From the NCBI GenBank assembly GCA_023014485.1, contig JAJOZX010000993.1, forward strand, positions 552,501 through 616,500: a stretch of 64,000 bases of DNA, written 5' to 3'. The notes beneath the pieces are model-generated. The model was not told where the DNA came from. It ran no database searches and saw nothing but the letters and a program-made list of their open reading frames with translations. Shown piece by piece: positions 32,235-43,569 of the stretch. This DNA comes from Bathynomus jamesi. Its lineage: Eukaryota > Arthropoda > Malacostraca > Isopoda > Cirolanidae. The stretch's first letter is position 1. Every line of letters begins with the position of its first letter. Position numbers and translations under genes: made by a program.

Positions 32235-33530
32235 ACACTGGGTTGAGTAGTGTGGGTTCATATATGGAGAGGGAGTTACAGAGTTACAGAGTTACAGGCT
32301 AACAAAGACTCTAAGATCCACTCTAGGCTAGCTCAAGAGGGAAGTAGAAAAGTTAGAAATAGCAATGAAAAAAGAACACTGAAAACTTATACCATGTTTA
32401 TACTTATAGACGTGTAAAGCTTTCGCGCAGGACTAGTAGTAATAGTAAAATATAGAACAGACCTCCACTGCTGAGAGAAAATAGTGTCGAAAGAAAATTT
32501 ATTGGAAAGTAAGAAAAATTATAATGAAAAGGAGAGCATCAGAGTTCATTCACACCATGTGTACACTTATCTCGTGTACCCAATTACGCATTAGATGATA
32601 GCAGAAAATAAAGGGTAGCATGAATACTAAACTACTAATCTCACCTACGCCATGGATTTTTTTAAGGAATTTTTATTTATTTATTATGTAAAAGAAGCCA
32701 TCATTTCGTCATTGTATCATTTCTCCTTAACATGCCAAAGCAACCCCACCGAAAATTTATTATATATTGCATTCGACTACCCAGAAAATACTATGTTTTT
32801 CCATTTGAATTTATGAATTGAACAACCTTTATTGATAAAGCAAATACAGCACTTTCACAATTTACAACGACATAAATGACTGTGAAACCGGAACCACCCA
32901 TTCCACCCAACCAGGCCCACGAAGCCAAGCCAGTTTCTGAGAGTGCTTTCTGTAATTGGATGTCTGTCAAGCGTATGTGTCTGCCAACTCTTTGAATGTA
33001 ATGTCTCAAGTATTGAACTTGGTCCTCCGGCCCTGAAAGGTGTTTATGCGGCAAGTGATATATTGTATTCTTCATACTTCGCGGTGTTGTGCCACCAGGA
33101 GAGGAGAGAAAATCTTTACCCGGCGAAGAATATCAGTGGGGAGTCTGTATCTATCCCCGTGAACTTGTCCCTTATGCGGAATTTAAGTGTTTCGTGGGTG
33201 ATCACCCGTTGTTGCCACGACGGCAAATTCAAGAGTCTCCCACTTGGAGATGTTTATGAGGCAAGCGATAAAAAATGAGTTGCTCGAAGTTGATCGTACT
33301 ATGTGGAGCACAAAACAATCAGAGGAATCTCTCGAAAGTGGTGGAAAGGCTAAGTGTAGGAGAAAATTTTAAACAAACATAAAATAACACTGGTCCAGAG
33401 GGTACCTCCAACTGTCCAGATCTGCAATTTAAGAATTCCCCATACATAATGGAGAATACTCATGCATAACATGCATAATCTTCATTTGCGAAATTTATTT
33501 TATTGCGAAATTTAATGCGCAATATATAAA
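32235..33530. other. Unassigned stretch with one short dispersed repeat
   Basis: 32235-32290 (ACTGGGTTGAGTAGTGTGGG and GGAGAGGGAGTTACAGAG) repeats 26030-26088 almost exactly. Nothing else in this stretch resembles a gene. The frames at 32791-33278 look random. Confidence 0.6.
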
Positions 33531-33564
33531 ACTAAAGTTCCACTATAATTAAATAGCTTTCCTG

Positions 33565-34420
33565 GTGGTGAGTATGACTATTCGGAGGTTTTGACTCTGA
33601 AGATATCTTATCAAGCTTCCCATCATCTGAGAACATTATCTGAGAATTTCCATTACTCTGAAAACAGACCCGGCCAACACTTACTACTATATTTATTGCA
33701 AAAGGGACCATCACTACTTCTACATATATAAAACTATGATATAAAACTTTTTCTCGCTAGCTACGTTAGATGTTCTGCGATTTAACCAAAAAGTACTGAC
33801 ATTCGTACATTGTAAGCCAAGTAGCGTTCCTAAAATTGAAAACATCTATTCGGAGGTTTTGGCTCCCGAGAGATCCCAGCAAGCTTCCTTTCTCTACCAA
33901 TGAGGTATCATCTGAGAACTCCCAGTACTTTGAAACCAGACCCGACCATCGCCTCCTACTACATTTATTACGAAGGGAACAATACTACTTCTACTCTATC
34001 TTAACTAGCACTCCCTAAAAGCACCCTTTTAATAATAAAAAAAAGAAAGAAAAGTAGGAGCAAAAGATAAAAAGAAGGGGAGAGAGGAGTGGCTTCCCAA
34101 AATAATTTAATTAGCTATTCGAAGATTCTGACTCCGGAGAATTCTCATCTTTCAGAAACATAAATAAAAATAAAAAGTTTAAAAAATCGGATCGTTTCCT
34201 TTATAGCACCCGTAATTTCTTCTTTTCAAACCTAACCAATCGTCAAGGGCGTACAGTTGACCTAACCGGCCATTCAATTAGCGTTCAATTAGGTTTGAAA
34301 AGAAGAAATTGAGGGGTGCTATAAAGGAAAAGATTCAAAAAATCTATAATTTTAGAACTCCCAGTCTTCTAATACCAAACCTGACCAGCGCCTTCTTGTA
34401 CATTTGCTTATATCTCAATA
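33565..34420. repeat. Degenerate tandem repeat, about 270-300 bp units
   Basis: Units beginning near 33568 (ATTCGGAGGTTTTGACTC), 33846 (ATTCGGAGGTTTTGGCTC) and 34115 (ATTCGAAGATTCTGACTC) share AAGCTTCC, CATCTGAGAA and ACCAGACCCG-type blocks. The third unit is split by a small foldback at 34197-34330. Confidence 0.65.
34197..34330. mobile_element. Short foldback element (134 bp)
   Basis: TTTCCTTTATAGCACCC and its inverse GGGTGCTATAAAGGAAA bracket arms that continue as TTTCTTCTTTTCAAACCTAA and its inverse, with a loop of about 50 bases. No coding capacity is present. Confidence 0.75.
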
Positions 34421-34478
34421 ATTCAATATCTCAATAACCTATACTAACCGAAAATCACAGCCCCGATTTACCCGCCCT

Positions 34479-34735
34479 TTAATGCAAATTGATACTACTA
34501 AAATACATATCCAACCTATTCTTAAACATATTAACTGAAGTGCTTCCCACGACCCCCGCCAATAGATTATTCCACCTCTCGACTATCTTAAAATACTGTT
34601 CAACAAATTTTAACTTTTCCTTTTTTTTCTCGAATGAAATCTGGTGATTCCAATAGATTTTTGCGCGCTGATTACGAAAATAACCTCGAAATTTTGCTAT
34701 CACGTCAGGTTTTTGAGAAAATCACTATTTTATAT
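34479..34735 (-). mobile_element. CR1-like LINE C-terminal fragment
   Basis: A 74-residue frame contains VERWNNLLAGVVGSTSVNMF followed by KNRLDMYF, the conserved C-terminal end of CR1-like ORF2 proteins. The upstream part is missing. Confidence 0.65.
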
Positions 34736-36159
34736 TGGAATATAATAGAATAATCTATACCTAAGGAAAATATTTAAATAGATTTTGCTCGTAAGTGACA
34801 TCTGAGGCTTCCCTCATTAGCGTCCAATAGTAATCAGCCAGCATGTTTGGATTCCATTTGCACTGGTATCGTTTTTCCATCGCAGAAATGTCCTGATGAA
34901 ACCGTTCTCCATGTTCATCGCTGACATCTCCCAGGTTTGGCGGGAAAAATCGAAGTGTGTATGCAAAAAATTAATTCTTAAACTCATTAATCCCAGTATC
35001 TGTAAGCTTGGCGAAGTTCATCAACCAAGTCTGCATAGTTAGACGATATTTTGTTGCCTAAGAAATTCTGGGTCACTGCTTTAAAAACATTCCAAGCTGT
35101 TTTTTCAGATTCATTCAGGACTTCATCAAAGGCACCATATTTCATTAACACATTTATTTGTGGAGCAACGAAAATTCCCTCTTTCATTTTGGCATCACGA
35201 ATCAGATGAAATATTTTTTCAAGTACTGGAATCCATCTGTTCTGTCCATTGCCTTAACAAAATTTTTCGTCAATCCTAGTTTGGTGTGCAAAGGTGGCAA
35301 GTAAAGTTTTCCAGGATCCACCACTTCATGGCACGCAACATTTTTTTGTCCATGACTGAAAGATTGACGAGGTGGCCAGTTCTTAACAGTATAACGAGAA
35401 TTCTTTGCTCCGCTGTCCCATTCACAAAGAAAACAGCATTATTTTGTATATCCAAGTTGTAAACCAAGAAGCAGCCCAGTGACTTTGAGATCACCTCAGA
35501 TATGCCAGTTGTATATTTTGTAATTTATTTTATTCGGGAAAAATTTCATTTTTTCATACGACTCTTTCATATGGACAGCATTTCCAATAGGAACTGAAGT
35601 ACAGATATTTCGAGTGTGCAACAGGACAGCCCTCAAACTAAGTTTTGACGAATCACTGAAAAGTCGCCATTCTAAAGGTTCATTTATACTTATAGGGCTA
35701 TCATCAAACTACGAATGTCATTACAAAAAGAAAGATCACCAGTCATAGAAAAGAATTTTAACATATTTTTTTGGCGTTTCCTAAAAACGGATATGCTGGT
35801 ATCGTTTGCAAGGAAGTTCCAGCTTTGTAATCTAGACCCTAAAAGTTCTGCTTGATTTTCCAATAAATTCAAATCTCGAACCAAATCATTAAGCTCAGGT
35901 TGAGTTATTAAGTGAGGCTCTTTTTCTTGAGTTTGTCGATACTCTTCATCCTTATCTGACAATTCCATAATCCCATTTTCAGCAGGTTCATCATCATCAT
36001 CATCCTAAGCTCTATGATCCAGGGGGGCTTAGAAACTGGTAGAGTTTCATAATGTACTACTGATCACATTGCGGAAAGGCAGATTCGGGTATCCAGTTTT
36101 CTTTTTATTTTCGAGGAAAAACCACTGCCTTAGTTGAACAAAAATAATAATCTTTGAAG

Positions 36160-36361
36160 TAGGCTGACCATACGTACCGTTTTGAACGGGACAGTACCGT
36201 TTTGTATGGGTTTTTGTATGGGTTCTGTCACTGAAGAATAATTGTAAGCTCAATATGTTTATGTACTTACTTTTTCATGAATACAGAATATTACATAACC
36301 CCCGTCCCTTTTTTGCCATCCCAATGTCCCGTTTTTGTCTCAAGGAAATATGGTCAGCCTA
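36160..36361. mobile_element. hAT-type MITE (202 bp) with 8-bp target duplication
   Basis: The ends TAGGCTGACCATA and TATGGTCAGCCTA are flanked by CTTTGAAG on both sides (36152-36159 and 36362-36369). The interior starts CGTACCGTTTTG, close to the CGTCCCGTTTTG of the hAT element at 53375, whose ends are TAGGCTTACCATA, so the two are relatives. It interrupts the uncharacterised pseudogene. Confidence 0.9.
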
Positions 36362-36554
36362 CTTTGAAGTGATCTTTTTGCTCCCTCTAATTCATGGGGA
36401 GTGCAAATGGCATAGAGGTACTCGTACCTTTTAACCAACCCCTGAGGGTCACAGCACAATGGGCACAACATATATGGGGAGCCCAAACTTTATCTTGATC
36501 CCCGATTTTGCAGCCGAAGTAGAGGTCATAAGCTTTTTTAATTAAGGGAGTGAT

Positions 36555-39096
36555 ATGAAAATAAAAACCCACTCTAATAGACAAAGTTTATTCCCACAAC
36601 AGTTTCGATGCCCACTGGCATCCTCCTCGGGTGGATACAGAAAAACGAATGAACCAAAACAAGAGGGAAAAACAGTCCAGAGACCGACCGTTAAGAAATT
36701 CGCACCTAGGTTAGATTCCCTTCTCCCGACACCGGAAGGGCATTTTCACTAAAGGGACCCGCTTATAACTACATTCGCACAAATTTAAAACTATCTTCCT
36801 GTTCTAAACATACAAATTCTATTATTTTTTTACATAATTATTACATTTATTATTAAATTTATTACTTTTAATATTGCATTATCATTTATTACAGAAATTA
36901 GAAATTTATTATTACATTGGTTATTACATTGTTGTTTATTATACAGAACTTATAAACCGAAAAACGAACGAAAAAGGCGAGAAGGAAACAATCCAGAGAC
37001 CATTGAGAAATTCGCACCTAGGTTAGATACCGTTCTCCCGACACCGGAAGGGCATTTTATTACAGGGTCCCGCTTATAAGTACATTCGCACAAATTAAAA
37101 CTATCTACTTGTTCTATACATACAGATTCTAATATTTTGACATAATTACTGCATTTATTATTGCATTTACATTTTTTTTTTTTAACATTTATTATTATTA
37201 CCTTCACCCTAATTATTAAATTTATAATATTACCTTTATTATTACAACTGTTGCATTTATATTTATTTCCACATTTATTACTTCCATTATTACATTTACA
37301 TTTACGTTTATTATTCCATTTACATTTTACAAAAAAAAAAAAAATCGAATGAACTAAAAGCGAGTAAGGAAACAATCCAGAGACCTTTAAGAGATTCACA
37401 CTTAGGTTAGAACACGTTCCCCCGACTCTGTAAGGGATTTTTTGACCAAGAATCTCATTAAAGGGTCTAACTTATAAGTACCTTCGCACAAATTAAAATT
37501 ATCTACTTTTTCTATACATACAGATTCTATTATTTTTCTTTTGACATAATTATTACATTTATAAAGTACCTTAATTGATTCCCAATCTATAGCATGATTA
37601 TTTTGGCTGGCGTGAAAAAAAATGGCATTATTAGTATTACAACTTCTGAAGGCATATTTGTGTTCTTTAATACGGGTTTCAATATTTCTTCCAGTTTCTC
37701 CCACGTATACTAAATCACAATTTTTTCAGGGAATGCTGTAGACACAGGCTTGTTCCTGTTTTGCAACGTCATTCCTAACCAATTTCCTTTTCACGGTAGA
37801 CGAATATTTGAACGCCAAAGCAAACTTAAAATCTTTCGTCAACGGTTTTACTCTTTCTAAGCCGGCAATGTAAGGCAAACTTACATATTGTTTTTGGTTA
37901 ACTGAAGGTTCCCGAGGGGCATAAAAAGATTTTCTGGCTTTAAAATACGCCTTTCTGATAAACCACTCAGGATATTTTAAATCCTTAAAAATGTTCCAAA
38001 TCTTTGAATTTTCTGGGTCCAGCAAATGTGGGCTACAAATCCTGAGTGCTCTTAGAAACATGGAAGAAATAACTGAGCTTTTAACCCCTTCATCATGATA
38101 TGAAAAATAATGAATGTACGAATTACAATAAGTAGGTTTTCTATAGACCGTGAAATTGGGCTTTCCTTTAATGAGATTCTTGGTCAAAAAATCCCTTACG
38201 GAGTCGGGGGAACGTGTTCTAACCTAAGTGTGAATTTCTTAAAGGTCTCTGGATTGTTTCCTTACTCGCTTTTAGTTCATTATATTTTTTTTTTTTTCGT
38301 TAAATGTAAATGGAATAATAAACGTAAATGTAAATGTAATAATGGAAGTAATAAATGTGGAAATAAATATAAATACAACAGATGTAAAATAAAGGTAATA
38401 TTATAAATTTAATAATTAGGGTAAAGGTAATAATAATAAATGTTAAAAAAAAAAAATGTAAATGCAATAATAAATGCAGTAATTTTGTCAAAATATTAGA
38501 ATCTGTATGTATAGAACAAGTAGATAGTTTTAATTTGTGCGAATGTACTTATAAGCGGGACCCTGTAATAAAATGCCCTTCCGGTGTCGGGAGAACGGTA
38601 TCTAACCTAAGTGCTAATTTCTCAATGGTCCCTGGATTGTTTCCTTCTCGCCCTTTTCATTCGTTTTTCGGTTTATAAGTTCTGTATAATAAACAACAAT
38701 GTAATAACCAATGTAATAATAAATTTATAATTTCTGTAATAAATAATAATGCAATATTAAATGTGATAAATGTAATAATAAATGTAATAATTATGTAAAA
38801 AAATAATAGAATCTGTATGTTTAGAACAGGAAGATAGTTTTAAATTTGTGCGAATGTAGTTATAAGCGGGTCCCTTTAATGAAAATGCCCTTCCGGTGTA
38901 CCCTTTCTACCATTTCCATTTCCATATCCTGGACTGTTTTTCCCTCTTGTTTTGGTTCATTCTTTTTTCTGTATCCACCGGAGGAGGATGCCAGTGGGCA
39001 TCGAAACTCTTGTGGAAATAAACTTTGTCTATTAGAGTGGTTTTTATTTTCATATTTTGACCTTCACGTAGAAAAAAGTTAAGTTTTTTGCATTTA
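36555..39096 (-). mobile_element. Penelope-like element with inverted terminal arms
   Basis: A 12-bp duplication TAAGGGAGTGAT flanks the element (36543-36554 and 39097-39108). Arms of about 900 bp (36555-37465 and 38166-39096) are inverted copies of each other, as in Penelope elements with inverted pLTR-like repeats. The arms contain ATTATTACATTTA-type AT-rich runs. The central 37402-38187 codes for the end of the reverse transcriptase and a GIY-YIG endonuclease. Most of the reverse transcriptase is missing, so the copy is defective. Confidence 0.88.
37402..38187 (-). pseudogene. Penelope RT thumb plus GIY-YIG endonuclease
   Basis: 38187-37726 reads MTKNLIKGKPNFTVYRKPTY...YIHYFSYHDEGVK...LVRNDVAKQEQACVYSIP, the C-terminal reverse-transcriptase and linker region of Penelope proteins. 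A stop at 37723-37725 replaces the expected cysteine. The same frame then continues KNCDLVYVGETGRNIETRIK with the GIY-YIG catalytic tyrosines and arginine (VY...YVGETGR, R), and ends past NNHAIDWESIKVLY. In this class the endonuclease nicks target DNA. The copy is dead because the palm is absent and a stop is present. Confidence 0.85.
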
Positions 39097-40306
39097 TAAG
39101 GGAGTGATGTTTCTTTTGTGGTCTTCTATCACGTAATCACCGCACACTTAACAGAAACTGTTAGGATTGTTCAAACATTTACACGACATTTCAGATTATC
39201 CTTTTTTCCTTCAAGGTGCTATTTTGTGTAACACATGCACAATTAAATGATTAGGTAAATCAAAAAATAACCATATAATCAAACGTCACTGCACATGAAC
39301 AGATCCACAACATGAAGCAGCTTGCGGCAGACTAAATGACTTATAACTGCAAGTACCCCTCTGTGACAGGTAACAAGGAAAATTGACATGTTCGACTGGT
39401 TTGAATGTGTCAGGAGCATAAATTACTTAATTCTTCATTAGCTAAAACATTTTCTGCTGGGATACTCTCAGCTTTAGGGTAGATGCAGTTTTAATAATTT
39501 GTTCAATTTATAATCTATATACAAATATGGTCAAGAATTAAGTTCCAAATTTCTCGAAAACCTGACTTGATAGCAAAATTTCTTTATCATTATCGTAATC
39601 AGAGATGAAAAATGCAAAGGAAACAACTACTATCATCTGATAAAAAAAATGTTAAACAGTGAAATTGAAAAACTCCTTTGAAACGTTTATATCAAATCTT
39701 TTACCCCTAATTTTAAAGCCTTTATTTCTCGTCATGTTCCTATCGTCCAAGTTAAAGAAATTATCATAATTTACGATTTTAAAACCATTTCAAATTTTAA
39801 ACACCTGAATTAATTCGCCTCTCAAACGCCAAGTTTCAAGCGTATACAAATTCACCTCTTTGAGTCAATCTTCGAACCGTTTACCACGTACGTTTGGAAT
39901 AAGCTTTGTTGCCTGACGCTGTACCCTTTCTACCATTTCCATATCCTTCTTTATATAGGGCGACCAAAACTGAACAGCATATTCTAAATGAAGTCCAAAA
40001 AACGACTTACTGTATGTATTTGTAAAACAATATCGTTAGATTTATAGTCAAAATTTAAAAAAATAAAACCCAGTGCTCTATTAGCCTTACAGCATTGTTT
40101 TGAAAATTTTAAAACGTTAGTAACAATGACACCAAAATCTTTTTCCTCAGCGGTTTCATTTAACACACTATTTCCCATAATGTAAATTTATTGTTGTGGT
40201 AACCTGTTTGCATGACTTTACATTTATCTATGTTAAATTTCATTTGTCACTTATTAGACTACTCCATTAAATTATTTGGATCGCGCTGTAGAGTCTCCCT
40301 ATCTAT

Positions 40307-40600
40307 CAGGGTGGCCACAAAATCCCTTTGCATGAAAAACAAGGGCAACATACAGATATGTTGTAATTTCATTGAAAAGGGACTTTGTGGCATACCTAAT
40401 TTTAGTGTGCAGTGATCACCAATTTGCGCAGTAATAATTTCAATTTGTGCAGTGATACATTAGGTTCTATAGCGGATATAGAACCTAATTTATCACTGCA
40501 CAGATTTTCTATTTATCACTGCACAAATTGAAATTATTCCTGCACAAATTGGTTATCACTGCACACTAAAATTAGGTATGCTTTATGGCCACTCTGTAAT
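40307..40600. mobile_element. Palindromic MITE in CR1
   Basis: The ends CAGGGTGGCCACAAA and, inverted, CAGAGTGGCCATAAA bracket arms that mirror each other through blocks such as CATACCTAATTTTAGTGTGC, ACCAATTTG and AATTTCAATTTGTGCAGTGA. The centre is TTAGGTTCTATAGCGGATAT. There is no coding capacity. Confidence 0.75.
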
Positions 40601-40708
40601 AAACTAATTGTTTTACTCGCAATTTTACTGTACTAGCGTCGGTAAATTTATAAATTTTACTCACTAAATTCACATGCAGACCGTTAACGTATATTATGAA
40701 AATGACGA

Positions 40709-41640
40709 AGAATAGAATAGAATAGAATAGAATAGAATAACCTTTATTAATAATAAAATAAATACAGTAGTCTTTTTACAACTTACAATTTTTACAATGA
40801 CATAAATAATTGTGAAGCTCGACTATTTATTTTTTTTATTTTTAATTTGGCCCTTAAGCTTTAGGCTTTACTGGGCTCTCATTAAAAATAAGCAGCTAGC
40901 CGTTATAAATTAATAATAATAAAATAAATAAATAAGTAAATAAGTATTATTAATAGTTAAAGCCTGTATTTCAATATTAAACAATGTTAATGGACAATAT
41001 AAAACATTATTAGTGGACATTAATCCAAGATTTTTGTTAGTATCCCATTATTAATCGGGATTTTAACTTGGTTTTAAACAAATTTACATTCGCAATATTT
41101 TTTATATCGGCATGCAAGTCATTCCATAGTTTCAATCCAATGAAAATGGGTAGTTTTTGAGATGAAGACAATCTAAATTGAGGTATAACAATCTTTGATC
41201 TATTTCTGGTCTGATACGGGTGGATTTCTTGATGAGTTACAAAATATCTATTTACCCATTGCAAATTAATGATTTTGCTCTTACACTTGTAAATAAAAAT
41301 AAAATGTGCCAGTTTGGTTATATCATTGAGCTTTAGTAGGTTTAGCTCTTTAAATAATGCACTAGAGTGATCAAGGAAATCAGCATCAGATAATAACCTT
41401 ATTGCTCGTTTTTGGATGACAAAGATACCATTTAATGCGTTGTTAGCGGAGTTTCCCCAAACAAGGGTGCAGTATGTTATATAAGGAAGAACAAGAGTAT
41501 GATAAAGAGTCAATAAAACTTGTTTAGGGACTACATTTCTAAGTTTAAACATTATAGCAACGCTCCTTGAAATCTTTTTCGCGATATAATTTACATGATC
41601 ACTCCATTGCAAATTCTTATCTAGCATTACACCAAGAAAG
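40709..41640 (-). mobile_element. Second LINE, 5'-truncated, inserted in CR1 RT
   Basis: From 41640 leftwards the frame reads VMLDKNLQWSDHVNYIAKKI, VLPYITYCTLVWGNS, QKRAIRLLSDADF and IGLKLWNDLHADIK to a stop at 41037. The C-terminal half of a different LINE clade is thus fused in frame to the CR1 string GSPQGSFLG. The 3' end is marked by a short (AGAAT)n tract at 40709-40738, read (ATTCT)n on the minus strand. Confidence 0.75.
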
Positions 41641-43569
41641 GACCCTTGTGGACTACCGCTAGTTAAATTCGCCCACACTGACTCGTTCTCATTAATTACT
41701 ACCCTCTCTTCCAGTTATCTATCCAATTAAGAACGTTACCCTTTATTCCGTGAACGTTAAGTTCTTCTAACAATCGTTTATGTGGAACTATGTCGAACGC
41801 ATTTTGAAAATCTAAATATATTATATGTATCTACAGCTCAACAACAACCATAAATATCAATCACTTCATGAAAAAATTCCAATAAATTTGTTAAACAAGA
41901 TTTATTTCTACGAAACCCATTCTCGACTATAGGGTCTTAATAAGATTTTAAAAGCTTTCCTATTTTAGAAGTTAGACTAATAGGCCTATAGTTACCTGCC
42001 TGTTGTTTATCCCCTTTTAAAAAATTGGAGTTATATTAGCCAATATAAAATCCAAGGGAACAACACCCTGAGATAAAGATTTATTAAATATTTGAAGTAA
42101 AGGATCAAGTATTTCATTCTTTAACTCTTTTTGGTGCTTTGGGTAAAAATAGTCTGGACGGGCGATTTCTTAATTTTTAACTTATTTATATAATGAGAAA
42201 TCTCAACAGTGTAAACTGTAAACAGTTATGTCAGTACGCAATGAAAAAGTTTCATTTACATCACTGATCATATTACTAGCCTCCGGAATAAAAGAAGTAT
42301 CCTCAAATGCAAAAACTGATGTAAAACAAATATTTAAAATTATCGCTATCTCCCCATAATTAATTATTAGTTAAATTACCATCCGAGTTTACCAGTGGCC
42401 CAATATTGTCCCTCAAGGGATTTCTGTTTCCTACGTAATCGTAAAATTTCTTGGATTTTCTTTACATTTACGAGCTACTTAAATTTCAAAAACGCGTTTA
42501 GCAGATCTAATTAAACGCTTAACATTTCTACATAAATCTATACAAATCTGAAAGTGCTGCTGTGCAGAGTCCCTTTTAAAAATCTTGTTGGCTACATTTC
42601 TATCTGTAATTGCTTTTACTATATTTCGATTCCACTATTTCTGTTGCACAATTAATTCACCTCTCTTAATTCTCCTTGGTACACAGAGATTGTTTAAATT
42701 TATGAATATATTCTTGGAATTATCCCACATGCTAACAACACTATCTACAGGTAACAGTTTATCTCAATTTATTAAAGTTAATGAAACTTTAAAGTCATCG
42801 AAATTTTCTCTCCTAAAATGAGGAGTTGTGAAGTTATTTAATTCCCCAGAAGTTTTAACATTAACTGGAAAGAGTTTCATGGTATGGTCGCCATTACATA
42901 AACTTTCTCTGACGTCTACATTATGAACTAAATTATCATTTGTCGTTGAAACCAAGACCAAAATATTCTCATCGCGGGTCATTTCTACTGTAATACTTTT
43001 TGTAGAAAATATATGAAACGTAAACCCACAGCATCGCTGTTTGAAGTAATGAAATTAATATTTAGGAAGTTAAAACCCCCGACAATATGTAATCGATTCC
43101 TTATACATATCTATGGCACTTAAAATGTTACACATTTCAACGACGAATTCTACTCCTTGAGAAGGAGGTCTATACACAACCCGAAAATTAAAGTTTAAGC
43201 TATTACAGCTAATTTCCGAAATAATTGTTATTTAAAATAAATAGATCTAATGTTCCTTCAAAATTAGTTCATCTATTTCCTTATTTTTTAAATTACAAAG
43301 TAAATTGGTGCACTAAAGTGATTTATTCTTATTGGCAGTTGATTTTTTTCAGATTTAAACTAAAATCTCAAAAAAAAAAATCATTAGGTTTTATGACATA
43401 CAGTTACCAGTGTTGTATGAACTTTAATAGCTATACTTAAATTACAGAATACAGCACAAGTTTAACTGACTCAGAGTTTTCAGACTCTGGTTCTACTGCT
43501 TCTGGATCAGATGCTGAGTCGACAACCTCAGGTTCACCCTTAAAAAAGCTAAGAATGCGAGATGATATA

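Larger units (their letters stand above)
34770..39189 (-). pseudogene. Uncharacterised arthropod repeat-gene family, interrupted pseudogene
   Basis: The minus-strand ATG at 39189 starts MSCKCLNNPNSFC with a stop, then VCGDYVIEDHKRNIT. The coding is cut by a Penelope-like element (36555-39096) and resumes as KKAYDLYFGCKIGDQDKVWA, PHICCAHCAVTLRGWL and SMPFALPMN. It is cut again by a hAT MITE (36160-36361) and resumes DYYFCSTKAVVF. Later blocks are ELNDLVRDLNLLENQAELLG (about 35900), GQKNV/LYLPPLHTKLGL-type remnants (35300), KEGIFVAPQINVLMK (35187-35140) and NMLADYYWTLMREASDV (about 34850). Many stops are present. The zinc-binding-looking N-terminus (CxC...CxxC, WAPHICC, YYFC) and the LGSRL block are, from memory, found in high-copy arthropod proteins with no assigned function. 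It could itself be mobile. Confidence 0.75.
39480..43300 (-). mobile_element. CR1-like LINE, degraded, with two insertions
   Basis: On the minus strand the order is: endonuclease end (42982-42764, DNLVHNVDVRESLCNGDHTM), linker (about 42420-42360, GPLVNSDGNLTN), motif A (41830-41740, DFQNAFDIVPHKRLLEEL), motif B (41680-41640, GSPQGS), motif C (about 40650, KFTDAST), MEWSNK and KFNIDKCKV (40260-40200), and the C-terminus to about 39500. The same order is seen intact in the plus-strand CR1 at 47.4-51.2 kb. A second LINE (40709-41640) sits between motifs B and C, and a MITE (40307-40600) lies after motif C. Confidence 0.75.

Noticed and set aside
33000..33300. A possible 5S rRNA or tRNA gene (GC-richer patch)
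   Set aside because: No internal control boxes with the right spacing or cloverleaf could be made out.
36555..39096. An LTR retrotransposon with inverted LTRs
   Set aside because: The interior codes for a GIY-YIG endonuclease and Penelope-type reverse-transcriptase end, and the 12-bp duplication fits Penelope.
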